Below are positions 7,951 through 17,834 of a stretch of DNA of 64,000 nt, in pieces. Where the stretch lies: NCBI GenBank assembly GCA_944323475.1, contig CALUSQ010000008.1:1-64000 (forward strand), read 5' to 3'. Position numbers and translations under genes: made by a program. The stretch comes from Candidatus Gastranaerophilales bacterium (GTDB taxonomy: Bacteria > Cyanobacteriota > Vampirovibrionia > Gastranaerophilales > Gastranaerophilaceae). The stretch's first letter is position 1. Each line of letters begins with the position of its first letter. The notes beneath the pieces are model-generated. The model was not told the DNA's origin, made no database searches, and saw only the letters and a program-made list of their open reading frames with translations.

Positions 7951-8713
7951 AGTTTTTATTCAACTGATTATATTTTTCGTATGAACTTTCATTGCGACCT
8001 TCTTTTTTGCAAGAATTTATATTTGCTGAAAAAGTATAACATTCGGAAAAGCTGCCTTCGCAGGTGAAAATTTCATATTCAACAGGACAGATTAATTTTG
8101 TAAAAGCACGGTCTTTGATGGAAAAATTAACATTTGCCCGACAAAAATAATGTGAAATATCCTTATTTAATGTTTCAGCATCAGTAATACTTTTGCCAAT
8201 TATATCAGGATAAATCCCCATAGTTGTTTCAAAAACTTTTAAGTATTTATGATATTTTGCAGCTTTAACATAAGAATCGTAATCTTCTTGTTTTACTCCA
8301 GCTTTATCTAAATAGTTGTTAAGTATAACAAGTTTAATAATATTGTCATTACATGGGGAGACAGATATTTTTAAATTTGTAATTACTTTATTTTTTCTAT
8401 CATATTGATAATAAAATAATGGTGGCTGCTCATCATCGGTATTGTAAACAAAAGTACTACACATAAGTGTCTCTTTAGTTTCAAGGATTTTTTCGGTATT
8501 GTCATAAACAAGATTTTTATCTAAAAGTATTGAGTATTTATTTTTTAACGCAATTGTCAAAGCATTTTGAACCTTTTCTGATGAACAAGTTTCAACCGTT
8601 GAAAACCCTAAAAAGCCGATAAGTATAAGGCATAGATAAAATATTACAGGTGCAGAAATCACAGCGAAAAATATAATTATAATTAAGTTTTTATTTTTAT
8701 GATTAGAAAACAT
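7940..8713 (-). CDS. Membrane-anchored hypothetical protein
   Basis: A 257-residue protein with one transmembrane segment near residues 10-35 and a long extracytoplasmic part with about nine cysteines (SPC, YFCRAN, LICPVE, FTCEGSFSEC, NSC), suggesting disulfides. I start at the ATG at 8713, about ten bases after AAGG; a GTG at 8734 would overlap the upstream gene. It lies between the WG-repeat gene and the zinc-ribbon immunity gene in one minus-strand operon. The family is unrecognised. Confidence 0.5.
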   Translation of the reverse strand: MFSNHKNKNLIIIIFFAVISAPVIFYLCLILIGFLGFSTVETCSSEKVQNALTIALKNKYSILLDKNLVYDNTEKILETKETLMCSTFVYNTDDEQPPLFYYQYDRKNKVITNLKISVSPCNDNIIKLVILNNYLDKAGVKQEDYDSYVKAAKYHKYLKVFETTMGIYPDIIGKSITDAETLNKDISHYFCRANVNFSIKDRAFTKLICPVEYEIFTCEGSFSECYTFSANINSCKKEGRNESSYEKYNQLNKNYED

Positions 8714-8720
8714 ATTAAAA

Positions 8721-9215
8721 TTACCTTCTACCACCTGACAACGCCCAAATTAAAGCAATTACCCAACCAATTAAACTCCAACCCAAAAACAAATTAACAA
8801 CAAATATAGCCGTTGTTGACGGATTATTTCTTATTTCAGCAATCCAAGCAGGAATAAAATATATCCATAAAACAAAAACTACTGCCAATGATATAAAAAA
8901 TGCAGTAACTCCGTCTTCTGTAATGAGATTAAATATACCCAAAGAACTCAAAAAAACTAATACAGATAAAATCGTATAACAGCCAAGAGGAGTGTCACGT
9001 TCCAACCATTCGCCACACTTTGGACATTTTTTTGCATATTTAGGAACTTCTGAATAACAATACGGACATTTTGTCATTGTTCCGTTGTTATCTTCATTCT
9101 CATAATAGTTATTATTTTGCTCTTCTGTTGTTTGTAGCTCAACTAATTTATTGCCACAATTCTTACAAAATTTGTCAAAGTCGGTACATTCAAAACCACA
9201 TTTGGGACAATACAT
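8721..9215 (-). CDS. Zinc-ribbon protein with superinfection-immunity-like membrane domain
   Basis: A 164-residue protein. Residues 1-25 form a zinc ribbon (CPKCG...CKNCG), and a second ribbon follows near 48-70 (CPYC...CPKCG). The C-terminal 80 residues contain three hydrophobic segments, including YFIPAWIAEIRNNPSTTAIF and NLFLGWSLIGWVIALIWAL. That pattern matches the Imm 'superinfection immunity' family named after the T4 protein that blocks DNA injection by related phages. Many chromosomal members have no shown immunity function, so the phage-exclusion role is inferred from family and context. Confidence 0.65.
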   Translation of the reverse strand: MYCPKCGFECTDFDKFCKNCGNKLVELQTTEEQNNNYYENEDNNGTMTKCPYCYSEVPKYAKKCPKCGEWLERDTPLGCYTILSVLVFLSSLGIFNLITEDGVTAFFISLAVVFVLWIYFIPAWIAEIRNNPSTTAIFVVNLFLGWSLIGWVIALIWALSGGRR

Positions 9216-9254
9216 ATTTACCTGCTTTCTTTTTTTGTAGCTAATATTCTTGTT

Positions 9255-9743
9255 TTATTCCTTCATACTTTCGCAAACCTGTTTTTGTTGTTCGTAATAA
9301 CCACTGTTTTTTAAACTTTCTTCTCTCCATTTGACTTGTTCAAGGTGTTGTTTGTATGAGGTATTTTGGTCATATCCCATAGTTCTGTAATAACATTTTT
9401 CAATATCTGAACCTATGTCAGTGATTTCGAAACCTTTTTGCATACGTTGAAAAAGAATATAACAGGGTTTAATATTCCCACAAACATTATCACAAGCCTG
9501 TTTTGATTTTTGAGGAGAAAAATCATCATAAGAAAGAACAATCTTTAACAATTTCAATTCATCAAGACAAACTTGTTTTTTAGATTTTGTTTCTGTTGTT
9601 TTTGGGGTTTGAGTATGTTCCTGATATTCTGTGTTGTAATTTCTCAAAGGCATATTCAAGCCCTCTATCTCAACTTCATAGTAAGCAAATACAGCCTTTT
9701 GAAGCAGTAGAGTTATAAATAACAGGATAAGTATTTTTTTCAT
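9255..9743 (-). CDS. Secreted hypothetical protein
   Basis: A 162-residue protein with a signal peptide (residues 1-20, KKILILLFITLLLQ, cleavage near VFA-YY). The mature protein has a threonine-rich linker, then six cysteines between residues 77 and 158 that probably form disulfides. It begins the minus-strand operon 9743-6952 of exported or membrane proteins. I do not recognise the family. Confidence 0.5.
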   Translation of the reverse strand: MKKILILLFITLLLQKAVFAYYEVEIEGLNMPLRNYNTEYQEHTQTPKTTETKSKKQVCLDELKLLKIVLSYDDFSPQKSKQACDNVCGNIKPCYILFQRMQKGFEITDIGSDIEKCYYRTMGYDQNTSYKQHLEQVKWREESLKNSGYYEQQKQVCESMKE

Positions 9744-9903
9744 TTATCAACCTTTTTATTAGGGAAACAACAAAAACAAATAATATTTTATACGTTTTAC
9801 TATTTTATTATACATATAACGCATAATAAAACATCATATTTATACAGTAGACTATATTCTTGTGTAACAGTTTGTCCGATAGCATGAGAGAAAAGGAGCA
9901 GTT

Positions 9904-10224
9904 ATGTCATCGGGCAACAAAGTATTCGGAAAACGTATAAAAGAACTCAGGGAGAGGAAAAAACTTACACAGGAAAAACTAGCTGAAAAAGTAGGACTGG
10001 ATTTACAGACAATAAGTCGTATAGAAACAGGATATTACTTCACGAGTTTTGAAAACCTTGAAAAACTGGCAAACGCTCTTGATGTCACAATGGCTGATTT
10101 ATTCAATTTCGGACACTTAAAGACAAAAGAAGAATTGATAAAAGAAATCAACACAGAACTCTCCATCTCATCAGAAAAAGATGTTCAGAGAATACACAAG
10201 CTGATTTTTGGATATTTGAAGTAA
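9904..10224 (+). CDS. XRE-family helix-turn-helix regulator
   Basis: A 106-residue protein with a Cro/CI-type helix-turn-helix in residues 8-62 (RIKELRERKKLTQEKLAEKV, then LQTISRIETG). The C-terminal 40 residues form a helical dimerisation-like tail. An AAAAGGAG ribosome site precedes the ATG. It is divergent from the secreted gene at 9743 across 160 bases, which likely hold both promoters and its own operator, and convergent with the large defence-type gene. It is a plausible local regulator of the element. Confidence 0.8.
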   Translation: MSSGNKVFGKRIKELRERKKLTQEKLAEKVGLDLQTISRIETGYYFTSFENLEKLANALDVTMADLFNFGHLKTKEELIKEINTELSISSEKDVQRIHKLIFGYLK

Positions 10225-10237
10225 AACTTTTGTTTAA

Positions 10238-12700
10238 TTATGTCATAAAATGTTTGAAATACATAAAAAAATTGGGATTAACATTTTGATAAGTTCGATT
10301 AACAAACAGTATGACATTATGTTTTATGAATAAAAGTTGTCTTTTATTTAATGCCATTTGTAAATCATCAAATGTACCACAGACTGTTTTATCTGTATTG
10401 TCAAAAGCCTGTAAATATCCATAACTAAATAACGATTTTGTTAAATCTTCTATACTTTTATCTTCATAGCCTAATTTTTGTAAGTGATTTCTATAATTTT
10501 TGTATTTTAATTGTCCGTACATCTGGAACAAATTTAAAACCTGCCTTATATTCGGATATTCTGCTTGCATTTCTGAAATAAGGTTGCCGTTCAAAAATTG
10601 TGTATATTTATTTATTGCATAAGAAAAATCATCGAAACTAACTTTTTCTTTATTATTATTTGCCGCTGACTCAAATAAAGCTTGTATAAAATATATTATA
10701 TCTCTTGGACGCAAAACAATGATATTTTTTATATTTTTAAAAGCATCATTACCTTTTTTCATATCAAATAAATCTGTCCAAAACTTATTATTATCATAGT
10801 CATTATCTTTATTTAAGATATGCTTAAATTTTAATTCAACCAATTGCTTTAATTTTAATGGAGCGTCATCCCAAATTATTTTATATGAAATAGTTGTTAA
10901 TTTATCAGGTTCATTGGCTTGTGTTAATATATAATTGTATATGTCTTCTCGCAAAAATAAATAATTGTAAATATTTACCATTTCTTTGGTTTTGTTTCTA
11001 AGTTCATTTTTTAATATGCTATCAACTTCCAAAAGAGAAAATATCATATCGCTTTGGAGTTTTAAATTAGTCTCTGGATTCCAAGATTTATCCAAATTAT
11101 CAGATAAAATATGGATTTTAACATACTTTTTATCAGCAAAATACCTATTTAATAAGTTAATTAATGGTGTAAGATAGGTTGTGTATAAATCTTCTAAAAT
11201 TTGTGGAGAATCTAATTTATTACTATTGTTTTTATTTAACTCTTTAATTATTCCATAAAAATTTTGCTTAATAAGATATTCATTTTCTTTATAAAATTTT
11301 CGTATTTCTTTTTCATTCTCATCCAAAAAACTGGACTGAGACTTGATCAATAAACGAGAATTTATTACATCAATAAGTTTTGAATATATTACTGTTTTCC
11401 ATACTCCATAAAAAAATCTTTTTCTAGAACTACCTTTTTTAAAAAGTGTTGACATATCAATATTGTCTAATAATTCTAGAGAATCTGGTTTTAAACTAAC
11501 AACATAATTTAAGTTGTTTTCAGCCAAATCTTCTTGTAGTTTCAAGTATATTGCCGTTTTTCCAGCACCTTTTCGACCAACTAGAATTAATTTGGATTTA
11601 TTTTCTTTCGCTTTCTCATATGCATTGGTTGAAATGAAATATTGCGATAGTTCATTTTTTTCATTTTCTGCGGTACATTCTAAAGCAACTTTTAATATAT
11701 TTATTAAATTTATCTCTTTTTGCTTTATTTCTTCTTTAACAGTTACATCCGCATTGGTATTATTTTCATTTTTACTTTTTGTACAATGTTTTTTTATCCA
11801 TTGCGAAACTTTATTTCTACAATCTTCAGAATTGGCATAATTAATTAATATATCCGCATAATCCAAGGGACTATTAAAATCAGTTGGAGCAACAAGAAGT
11901 ACTTTTTTATTAAGTCCACAAGATATACCTGCAAGAAATGATTTTTTTGCATTTTCTTGAAATTCATTTTCATAGTTCTTAGGAGTCATATGAAAAATTA
12001 TTGATTTAGCTTTAAATAAGTTAGTAAAATAATAGTTAAGAGTTTGATAGCTAACTTCATATGGGTCAAACGAAACAATTTTCAATGTATACTTTGGATT
12101 TGTTCTTAATGAATCAATAAATGAATTTAAATCTAGTGATATTTGAGATTCTGATTGATTCTCCAAGTAAAAAATATCATTTTCTTCTTCCAAATTATCA
12201 AGATTAATAATTTTTTTTATGTGTTCATCACTATATTCTTTGTTATGAAACTTTTGGATAATATCTTTTGCATTTTTAAATGACGAATACTTAACTGTCT
12301 TTAAGAATGAATTTGTATAAGTTTCTTTTGCGCCTTTTATATCTTCATTAAGAAAAATGTATATTTGTTTTCGTAAAGCTATTGCATAACCTAATTCAAA
12401 TAAAACATTATGGTTAAAATATGTAAGATCACAAGCAAAATAGTTAGAATCTCTTATTTCCTTTAATATTTCTTTGTCTATTATCCCACCACTTTGTTTT
12501 AAGTCTTCCCATGATGTGGCTCTGCATGCTTTTTGGTAATTGTTATAGTCTTTTATGCCTCTTTTTATAGCTTCAACATTATCATCACAAGACCCGTTTC
12601 TAGCACCTTGATAAGCAAAAAACAATTTTGATAATGGTTCGGTGTTCTTTTTTTTCTTCTTAGTTTTTGTAGACAATGGCAACCTCACTCTTGTTAGCAT
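10238..12700 (-). CDS. NDT/TIR-like domain fused to an Sll1717-type P-loop ATPase (defence candidate)
   Basis: An 820-residue protein. Residues 25-125 form a Rossmann-like nucleoside 2-deoxyribosyltransferase/TIR-type domain: FFAYQGARNG, then YFACDLTYFNHNVLFELGYA, where the Asn-Val...Glu-Leu-Gly motif (E102) is the usual catalytic glutamate position. Residues 205-300 look like a second Rossmann fold without that motif. Residues 350-800 form a P-loop ATPase like the Sll1717 family: Walker A GRKGAGKT at 375-382, a Walker B-like ILSDNLDKSW at 531-540, and LREDIYNYIL. A nucleotide-hydrolysing or NAD-consuming effector gated by a STAND-like ATPase is the inferred role. ATG 12700 lacks a ribosome site; TTG 12676, six bases after GTGAGG, is an alternative start. 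Confidence 0.65.
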   Translation of the reverse strand: MLTRVRLPLSTKTKKKKKNTEPLSKLFFAYQGARNGSCDDNVEAIKRGIKDYNNYQKACRATSWEDLKQSGGIIDKEILKEIRDSNYFACDLTYFNHNVLFELGYAIALRKQIYIFLNEDIKGAKETYTNSFLKTVKYSSFKNAKDIIQKFHNKEYSDEHIKKIINLDNLEEENDIFYLENQSESQISLDLNSFIDSLRTNPKYTLKIVSFDPYEVSYQTLNYYFTNLFKAKSIIFHMTPKNYENEFQENAKKSFLAGISCGLNKKVLLVAPTDFNSPLDYADILINYANSEDCRNKVSQWIKKHCTKSKNENNTNADVTVKEEIKQKEINLINILKVALECTAENEKNELSQYFISTNAYEKAKENKSKLILVGRKGAGKTAIYLKLQEDLAENNLNYVVSLKPDSLELLDNIDMSTLFKKGSSRKRFFYGVWKTVIYSKLIDVINSRLLIKSQSSFLDENEKEIRKFYKENEYLIKQNFYGIIKELNKNNSNKLDSPQILEDLYTTYLTPLINLLNRYFADKKYVKIHILSDNLDKSWNPETNLKLQSDMIFSLLEVDSILKNELRNKTKEMVNIYNYLFLREDIYNYILTQANEPDKLTTISYKIIWDDAPLKLKQLVELKFKHILNKDNDYDNNKFWTDLFDMKKGNDAFKNIKNIIVLRPRDIIYFIQALFESAANNNKEKVSFDDFSYAINKYTQFLNGNLISEMQAEYPNIRQVLNLFQMYGQLKYKNYRNHLQKLGYEDKSIEDLTKSLFSYGYLQAFDNTDKTVCGTFDDLQMALNKRQLLFIKHNVILFVNRTYQNVNPNFFMYFKHFMT

Positions 12701-12796
12701 TTTACATCATAAATTATTGTTTGAAAAGCAAAAGCATATAATGTCTAATATAGTAAGTATGTAACATTAAAACATAAGTTATTAAATAAATAAAGA

Positions 12797-12834
12797 TTTT
12801 AACTATACTTATACCGAATAGTTAAAATTTTTTT
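12797..12834 (+). terminator. Hairpin terminator with no plus-strand gene before it
   Basis: The ten-base stem TTTTAACTAT/ATAGTTAAAA is followed by seven T on the plus strand. The nearest upstream gene is on the minus strand, so a short plus-strand transcript, perhaps from TATAAT at 12737, would end here. Confidence 0.5.
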
Positions 12835-13265
12835 GCTTGCTTATTAATTATTCAGTAATTTATTTGCTTTAATAGTTGTTACTATAGTAAATCAGAACAG
12901 AACAAGCTATCAGAAAAACTATTAGATGCCTTGAAAGTTTATTAGTACATAAACAATATTCAAATAAATAATTAAAAAAATCTTGAGTTTCGAAAGATAT
13001 ACTTAAAAGAAAATATTTTACTATTATACTTTTTTATTGTGTATTACAATATGTTATTGAAACAAATATAACTATAAATCAATATACTAAAAAAATTAGT
13101 AAATATATTTCTAGTTTTTATTGATATTTTTAATATAAACTACATTTTACTTAATATTGCAAAAATACTAAACAAATTCTTGTGCACATTAATTATATTT
13201 TGTTTTAATGCATTATAGAATAATCATATTAAAATATCTTGTTTTTATGTTAGTCAAAAACCCTT

Positions 13266-13299
13266 CGTTTACATTGTATGAATTCATACAGTAAAAACG
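13266..13299. promoter_or_regulatory. 34-base palindrome upstream of the resolvase gene
   Basis: The core TGTATGAATTCATACA (13275-13290) is a perfect 16-base palindrome. Outer arms CGTTT (13266-13270) and AAACG (13295-13299) extend the symmetry with a few central mismatches. Its position, 145 bases before a small serine resolvase, fits a res-type crossover or accessory site, or the operator of a dimeric regulator. Confidence 0.5.
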
Positions 13300-13379
13300 A
13301 GTGAGTTTTAGTGCATAGATTTATATAATAAAAATAATATTTATACGTATTTATTGGATAATATATATTTTTCGTTCAC

Positions 13380-13410
13380 AGGCAGTTAATTTCTTAATTG
13401 CCTTCTTTTT
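13380..13410 (+). terminator. Terminator or attenuator just before the resolvase start
   Basis: The ten-base stem AGGCAGTTAA/TTAATTGCCT (one G-T pair) has a four-base loop and is followed by TCTTTTT. It lies only 34 bases before the resolvase ATG, so it may limit read-through or act as an attenuator. Confidence 0.55.
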
Positions 13411-13443
13411 ACACGTCAAAAACAGAAATGAAAGGACAAGCCT

Positions 13444-14070
13444 ATGACTGTTTACGCCTACCTCCGTGTCAGTACTTTAGAGCAGGATACAGAAAAGAAC
13501 AAGCTTGAGATTTTAAAGTTCGCTAATGACAGACGATTAGGGAATGTTGAGTTTATTGAAGAGAAAATTACAGGCAAGCTGCATTTTCGTAAGCGTGAGT
13601 TGGGGTTATTGATTGAGGAAATGGGTGTTGGTGATATTTTGATTGTACCTGAGTTATCAAGGCTTGCGAGGTCTATTACACAGATTTTGGAAATACTGAA
13701 CTTGTCGAAAGAAAAAGGTTTTGTTTTGTATTCATTAAAAGAAAATTTTGCGAGTAATGACAAAAGTATAACGGCTATAATAACTTCAACGATATTTGCG
13801 CTTGTCGCTCAATTAGAAAGGGATTTAATCAGCTTGAGAACAAAAGAAGCTTTACAGGCGAAAAAAGCAAGCGGGGTAAAGTTAGGTCGTCCAAAAGGTA
13901 AGAAAGGGAAGTCAAAGCTTGATGTACACAAAGAGAAGATACTGTATTTAGTGGGTTTGAACGTACCCAAAACAGTTATTGCGAGGGAGTGTGATACTAC
14001 GGTAGGTAATTTGTACAATTATTTACGTGTGGTTAAGCAGGGTTGTGGTGAAAATACATATATTAGATAA
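13444..14070 (+). CDS. Small serine recombinase (resolvase/invertase type)
   Basis: A 208-residue protein with the full resolvase layout. The catalytic serine is S10 in YAYLRVST. LIVPELSRLARS carries the conserved Asp/Glu-Ser-Arg motif, and ERDLISLRTKEAL with GVKLGRPKG leads to a C-terminal helix-turn-helix (VPKTVIARECDTTVGNLYNY). It is the right length for resolvases and invertases. It probably resolves multimers of the element or inverts a segment. AAAGGA precedes the ATG, and a 34-base palindrome upstream is a candidate site. Confidence 0.85.
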   Translation: MTVYAYLRVSTLEQDTEKNKLEILKFANDRRLGNVEFIEEKITGKLHFRKRELGLLIEEMGVGDILIVPELSRLARSITQILEILNLSKEKGFVLYSLKENFASNDKSITAIITSTIFALVAQLERDLISLRTKEALQAKKASGVKLGRPKGKKGKSKLDVHKEKILYLVGLNVPKTVIARECDTTVGNLYNYLRVVKQGCGENTYIR

Positions 14071-14086
14071 GAGAAAGGCGCAATAT

Positions 14087-14785
14087 ATGGATTTTTCAGG
14101 GCAATTCGACATGTTATTAAGCGGAGTTGAGAGTGAAAAGAGTAAGCGTGAAGTGTTTAATGATTTTTTGACATTATCGTTATACACATATACACAGCCG
14201 TTTTACCGTTCAATAAAGATTGAAAGGGAAACCAGGGAAATATATAAGCAATACAAAAAGAGTGATATAGAGCAGTTTCAAACAATGTTAACGCTTGCGC
14301 TTGTAGCAATTGATGCAAGGATTGAGAATTTTTGGGAGGATGTGTGTATTTACAGCGGGGTAAAGGGTGATGACTCAAAGTCAGGCATATATATCAGCAT
14401 AGAAAGCAATTCTGACAGAGAAGAAAGGTTTTTCACAATGAGGGAGGCTGAAAGCAGGACAGGAAGTTCGATTGTTCGTTTTGCTGATTGTATGAATGAG
14501 GAAGGTTTTGATTATTTGAGGTGTTTGAAAGTAATTGCAGGTGAGAAGGACGAGATTTATTTTAAAATCACATATTTGCAGTTAGCGTTCAGGAGTATAG
14601 CCGGTGAGGTTTCTTTACTTGATGAGAAAGGTGAGGTAAAGGAGAGGTTATTTACACCTATGTATTTTATCAACGGGGTTTATTTAAAGGATAAGGAGTT
14701 TGAGGCGGTAAAGGCAGTTAGGACAGGTGATATTTTAGCCTCAAAAATCAAGGGTATCGGGCGGTATGACATCAGTGATGATTAA
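14087..14785 (+). CDS. Degenerate N6-methylase-like protein
   Basis: A 232-residue protein that follows the resolvase gene by 16 bases. I start at ATG 14087 (GAAAGG upstream). The N-terminus (REVFNDFLTLSLYTYTQPF, then KQYKKSDIEQF) and the C-terminus (YFKITYLQLAFRSIAGEVSL, then LFTPMYFINGV) match the flanks of phage-type N-6 DNA methylases. The SAM motif 'DPACGSGRML' is reduced to ESRTGSSIVRFAD, and no NPPY/F motif is present. It therefore looks like a catalytically dead relative that may keep a structural or DNA-binding role. Assignment is by pattern only. Confidence 0.4.
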   Translation: MDFSGQFDMLLSGVESEKSKREVFNDFLTLSLYTYTQPFYRSIKIERETREIYKQYKKSDIEQFQTMLTLALVAIDARIENFWEDVCIYSGVKGDDSKSGIYISIESNSDREERFFTMREAESRTGSSIVRFADCMNEEGFDYLRCLKVIAGEKDEIYFKITYLQLAFRSIAGEVSLLDEKGEVKERLFTPMYFINGVYLKDKEFEAVKAVRTGDILASKIKGIGRYDISDD

Positions 14786-14857
14786 ATTTTGTCCAAAAAA
14801 AATTAATTTTACATTAATATTTCGGCAAAAAACAGAAAGGAGTATTAACATGAGCTT

Positions 14858-16416
<1,559 letters not shown>

Positions 16417-16449
16417 TTAGTTTTGCACTATTGCTTAACCATTGTTATT

Positions 16450-16478
16450 ATTACACCATGGACAAAGTTTGAAATCAA
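16450..16478 (-). promoter_or_regulatory. Promoter of tRNA-Ile
   Basis: On the minus strand a -35 TTGATT (16478-16473) is separated by 17 bases from a -10 TGTAAT (16455-16450). Transcription would begin about 27 bases before the tRNA 5' end. Spacing and position fit a sigma-70 type promoter. Confidence 0.6.
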
Positions 16479-16504
16479 GCATTTATTTGAAAATCTGTAA
16501 AAGG

Positions 16505-17491
16505 CTATAGACCAATATTTTCATCGATTTTTAATTCTTCAAATACAGAAAGTATAGTAAAAAGTTCTAATAAAACAGATTGGTAGTTTTCTATTTCTGT
16601 TACCGGTTTTAGTATTGGTAGTTCAAACCAATCTTTTGAAGATTCAAACGCCAGATTTATTTTTTCATTTTCAAATGAGCACATAATTTTATAATCTTTA
16701 TTTCTGCAGGCTATTTTTACTAATCTGTTCATAAAGCCTGTTGTTAAAAGATATCTTGATTCTATTTGATCACTACCATAAACTTCAAAAATTTTTTCAA
16801 AAATCGGATCTTCTAATTTTATATTTTTTAAACCACTTATACTATTCAGATTATTTAAAATACCTTTATCCGTAGTTATAACAGTACATCCTTTAAATTC
16901 TTTATTGCTATTTGTAATTGCTAAAACACCTTTAAATATAGTTTCTACTCTTCTGTTCTTACCGGAGCCTGTTACATATTTTAAATCAAGTTCTTGTATA
17001 TCTACTTTATTTCCATTAAATTTACCAGAAATAAAATCTTCACTAGAATATCTGTTAAATCTTTTGAATAATCTTAGTCCTTGTATATATTCTATATTTT
17101 TACTAATGTTTATTGATTCTTTAGGATAATATTTGAAAGTCCCCCAATATGAAAATAATTTTTCATAAACAATTCTTTTAGCTTTATTTTTATATGATTT
17201 TATAATTTTATATATTGCATAAATAAATAACCCTGCTGCTACAATTAATAATTGGATCATAAAAGACATATTGGAAGCATTTTCTTTATAGCAAGGAATT
17301 ATCGCTGAAATAAAGAATAAAGTACAAAATATTATACCTATTAGACCAATTAAACTAGATAATATAATATAATTTATTCGTTTTTTTTCAAGTGGTTTTA
17401 AAGAGGGTATTATATTAGTTTGACAAAAATTGATAAATTTGTCAGAAGCGAGCTCTTCAATAAGATTTGTGCTTTTAATTTTATTCTTCAT
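16505..17491 (-). CDS. DUF3137 membrane protein
   Basis: A 328-residue protein with two transmembrane segments (about residues 40-65 and 78-98). The following cytoplasmic domain contains the DUF3137 pattern: ISGKFNGNKVDIQELDLKY, then IFKGVLAITNSNKEFKG and a long alpha/beta domain. The family has no known biochemical role. The start overlaps the end of the upstream gene by 11 bases, so it is coupled to it. It lies downstream of the pilus operon on the same strand and may be co-transcribed. Confidence 0.6.
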   Translation of the reverse strand: MKNKIKSTNLIEELASDKFINFCQTNIIPSLKPLEKKRINYIILSSLIGLIGIIFCTLFFISAIIPCYKENASNMSFMIQLLIVAAGLFIYAIYKIIKSYKNKAKRIVYEKLFSYWGTFKYYPKESINISKNIEYIQGLRLFKRFNRYSSEDFISGKFNGNKVDIQELDLKYVTGSGKNRRVETIFKGVLAITNSNKEFKGCTVITTDKGILNNLNSISGLKNIKLEDPIFEKIFEVYGSDQIESRYLLTTGFMNRLVKIACRNKDYKIMCSFENEKINLAFESSKDWFELPILKPVTEIENYQSVLLELFTILSVFEELKIDENIGL

Positions 17492-17795
17492 TGCAAGTAG
17501 GTCTTAGTATAATTATAGAATTAATATTTAGTTGAACAAAATCATGGAATTCTGTTCTTCTATTTGGCATAAGTCTATATGCTACTTCGCAATCTTTTAT
17601 TGCAACAAAACGTTTTTTACCGTTTAGTATATCAGAAAGTACACGACTTCTTTTACCAATTTTGGGCATAAATACGTAGCCTTTAATTTCATAATCTTGT
17701 GTGATTACAAGGACACGTTCAGACCAAACACCGTTTGTAAAATCGTCGTTTCCCAATTCTTCTACTTCAAATGGTTCAAAATCTTCTGCTGTCAT
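17481..17795 (-). CDS. Small conserved hypothetical protein
   Basis: A 104-residue acidic-then-basic protein with several strands (VLVITQDYEIKGYVFMPKIG, FVAIKDCEVAYRL, SIIILRP) and no signal peptide. It begins 39 bases after pilC and overlaps the DUF3137 gene, so it belongs to the pilus operon or its tail. It may be a small beta-barrel regulator; I do not recognise it. Confidence 0.5.
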   Translation of the reverse strand: MTAEDFEPFEVEELGNDDFTNGVWSERVLVITQDYEIKGYVFMPKIGKRSRVLSDILNGKKRFVAIKDCEVAYRLMPNRRTEFHDFVQLNINSIIILRPTCNEE

Positions 17796-17834
17796 TCGTT
17801 CTCCTTGTAATTTTAAATTGTTGTGTATTTACTT

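Larger units (their letters stand above)
12701..13443. other. 743-base AT-rich intergenic region
   Basis: No protein-coding frame is convincing here. The region holds a possible -10 (TATAAT 12737-12742), a strong hairpin (12797-12834), a 12-base palindrome TTACTATAGTAA (12879-12890), a 34-base palindrome (13266-13299) and a hairpin just before the resolvase gene. It probably carries promoters for both neighbours and recombination or regulator sites. Confidence 0.6.

Noticed and set aside
12701-13443. Retron-type ncRNA near the defence gene
   Set aside because: No reverse transcriptase gene is present and no retron fold could be drawn.
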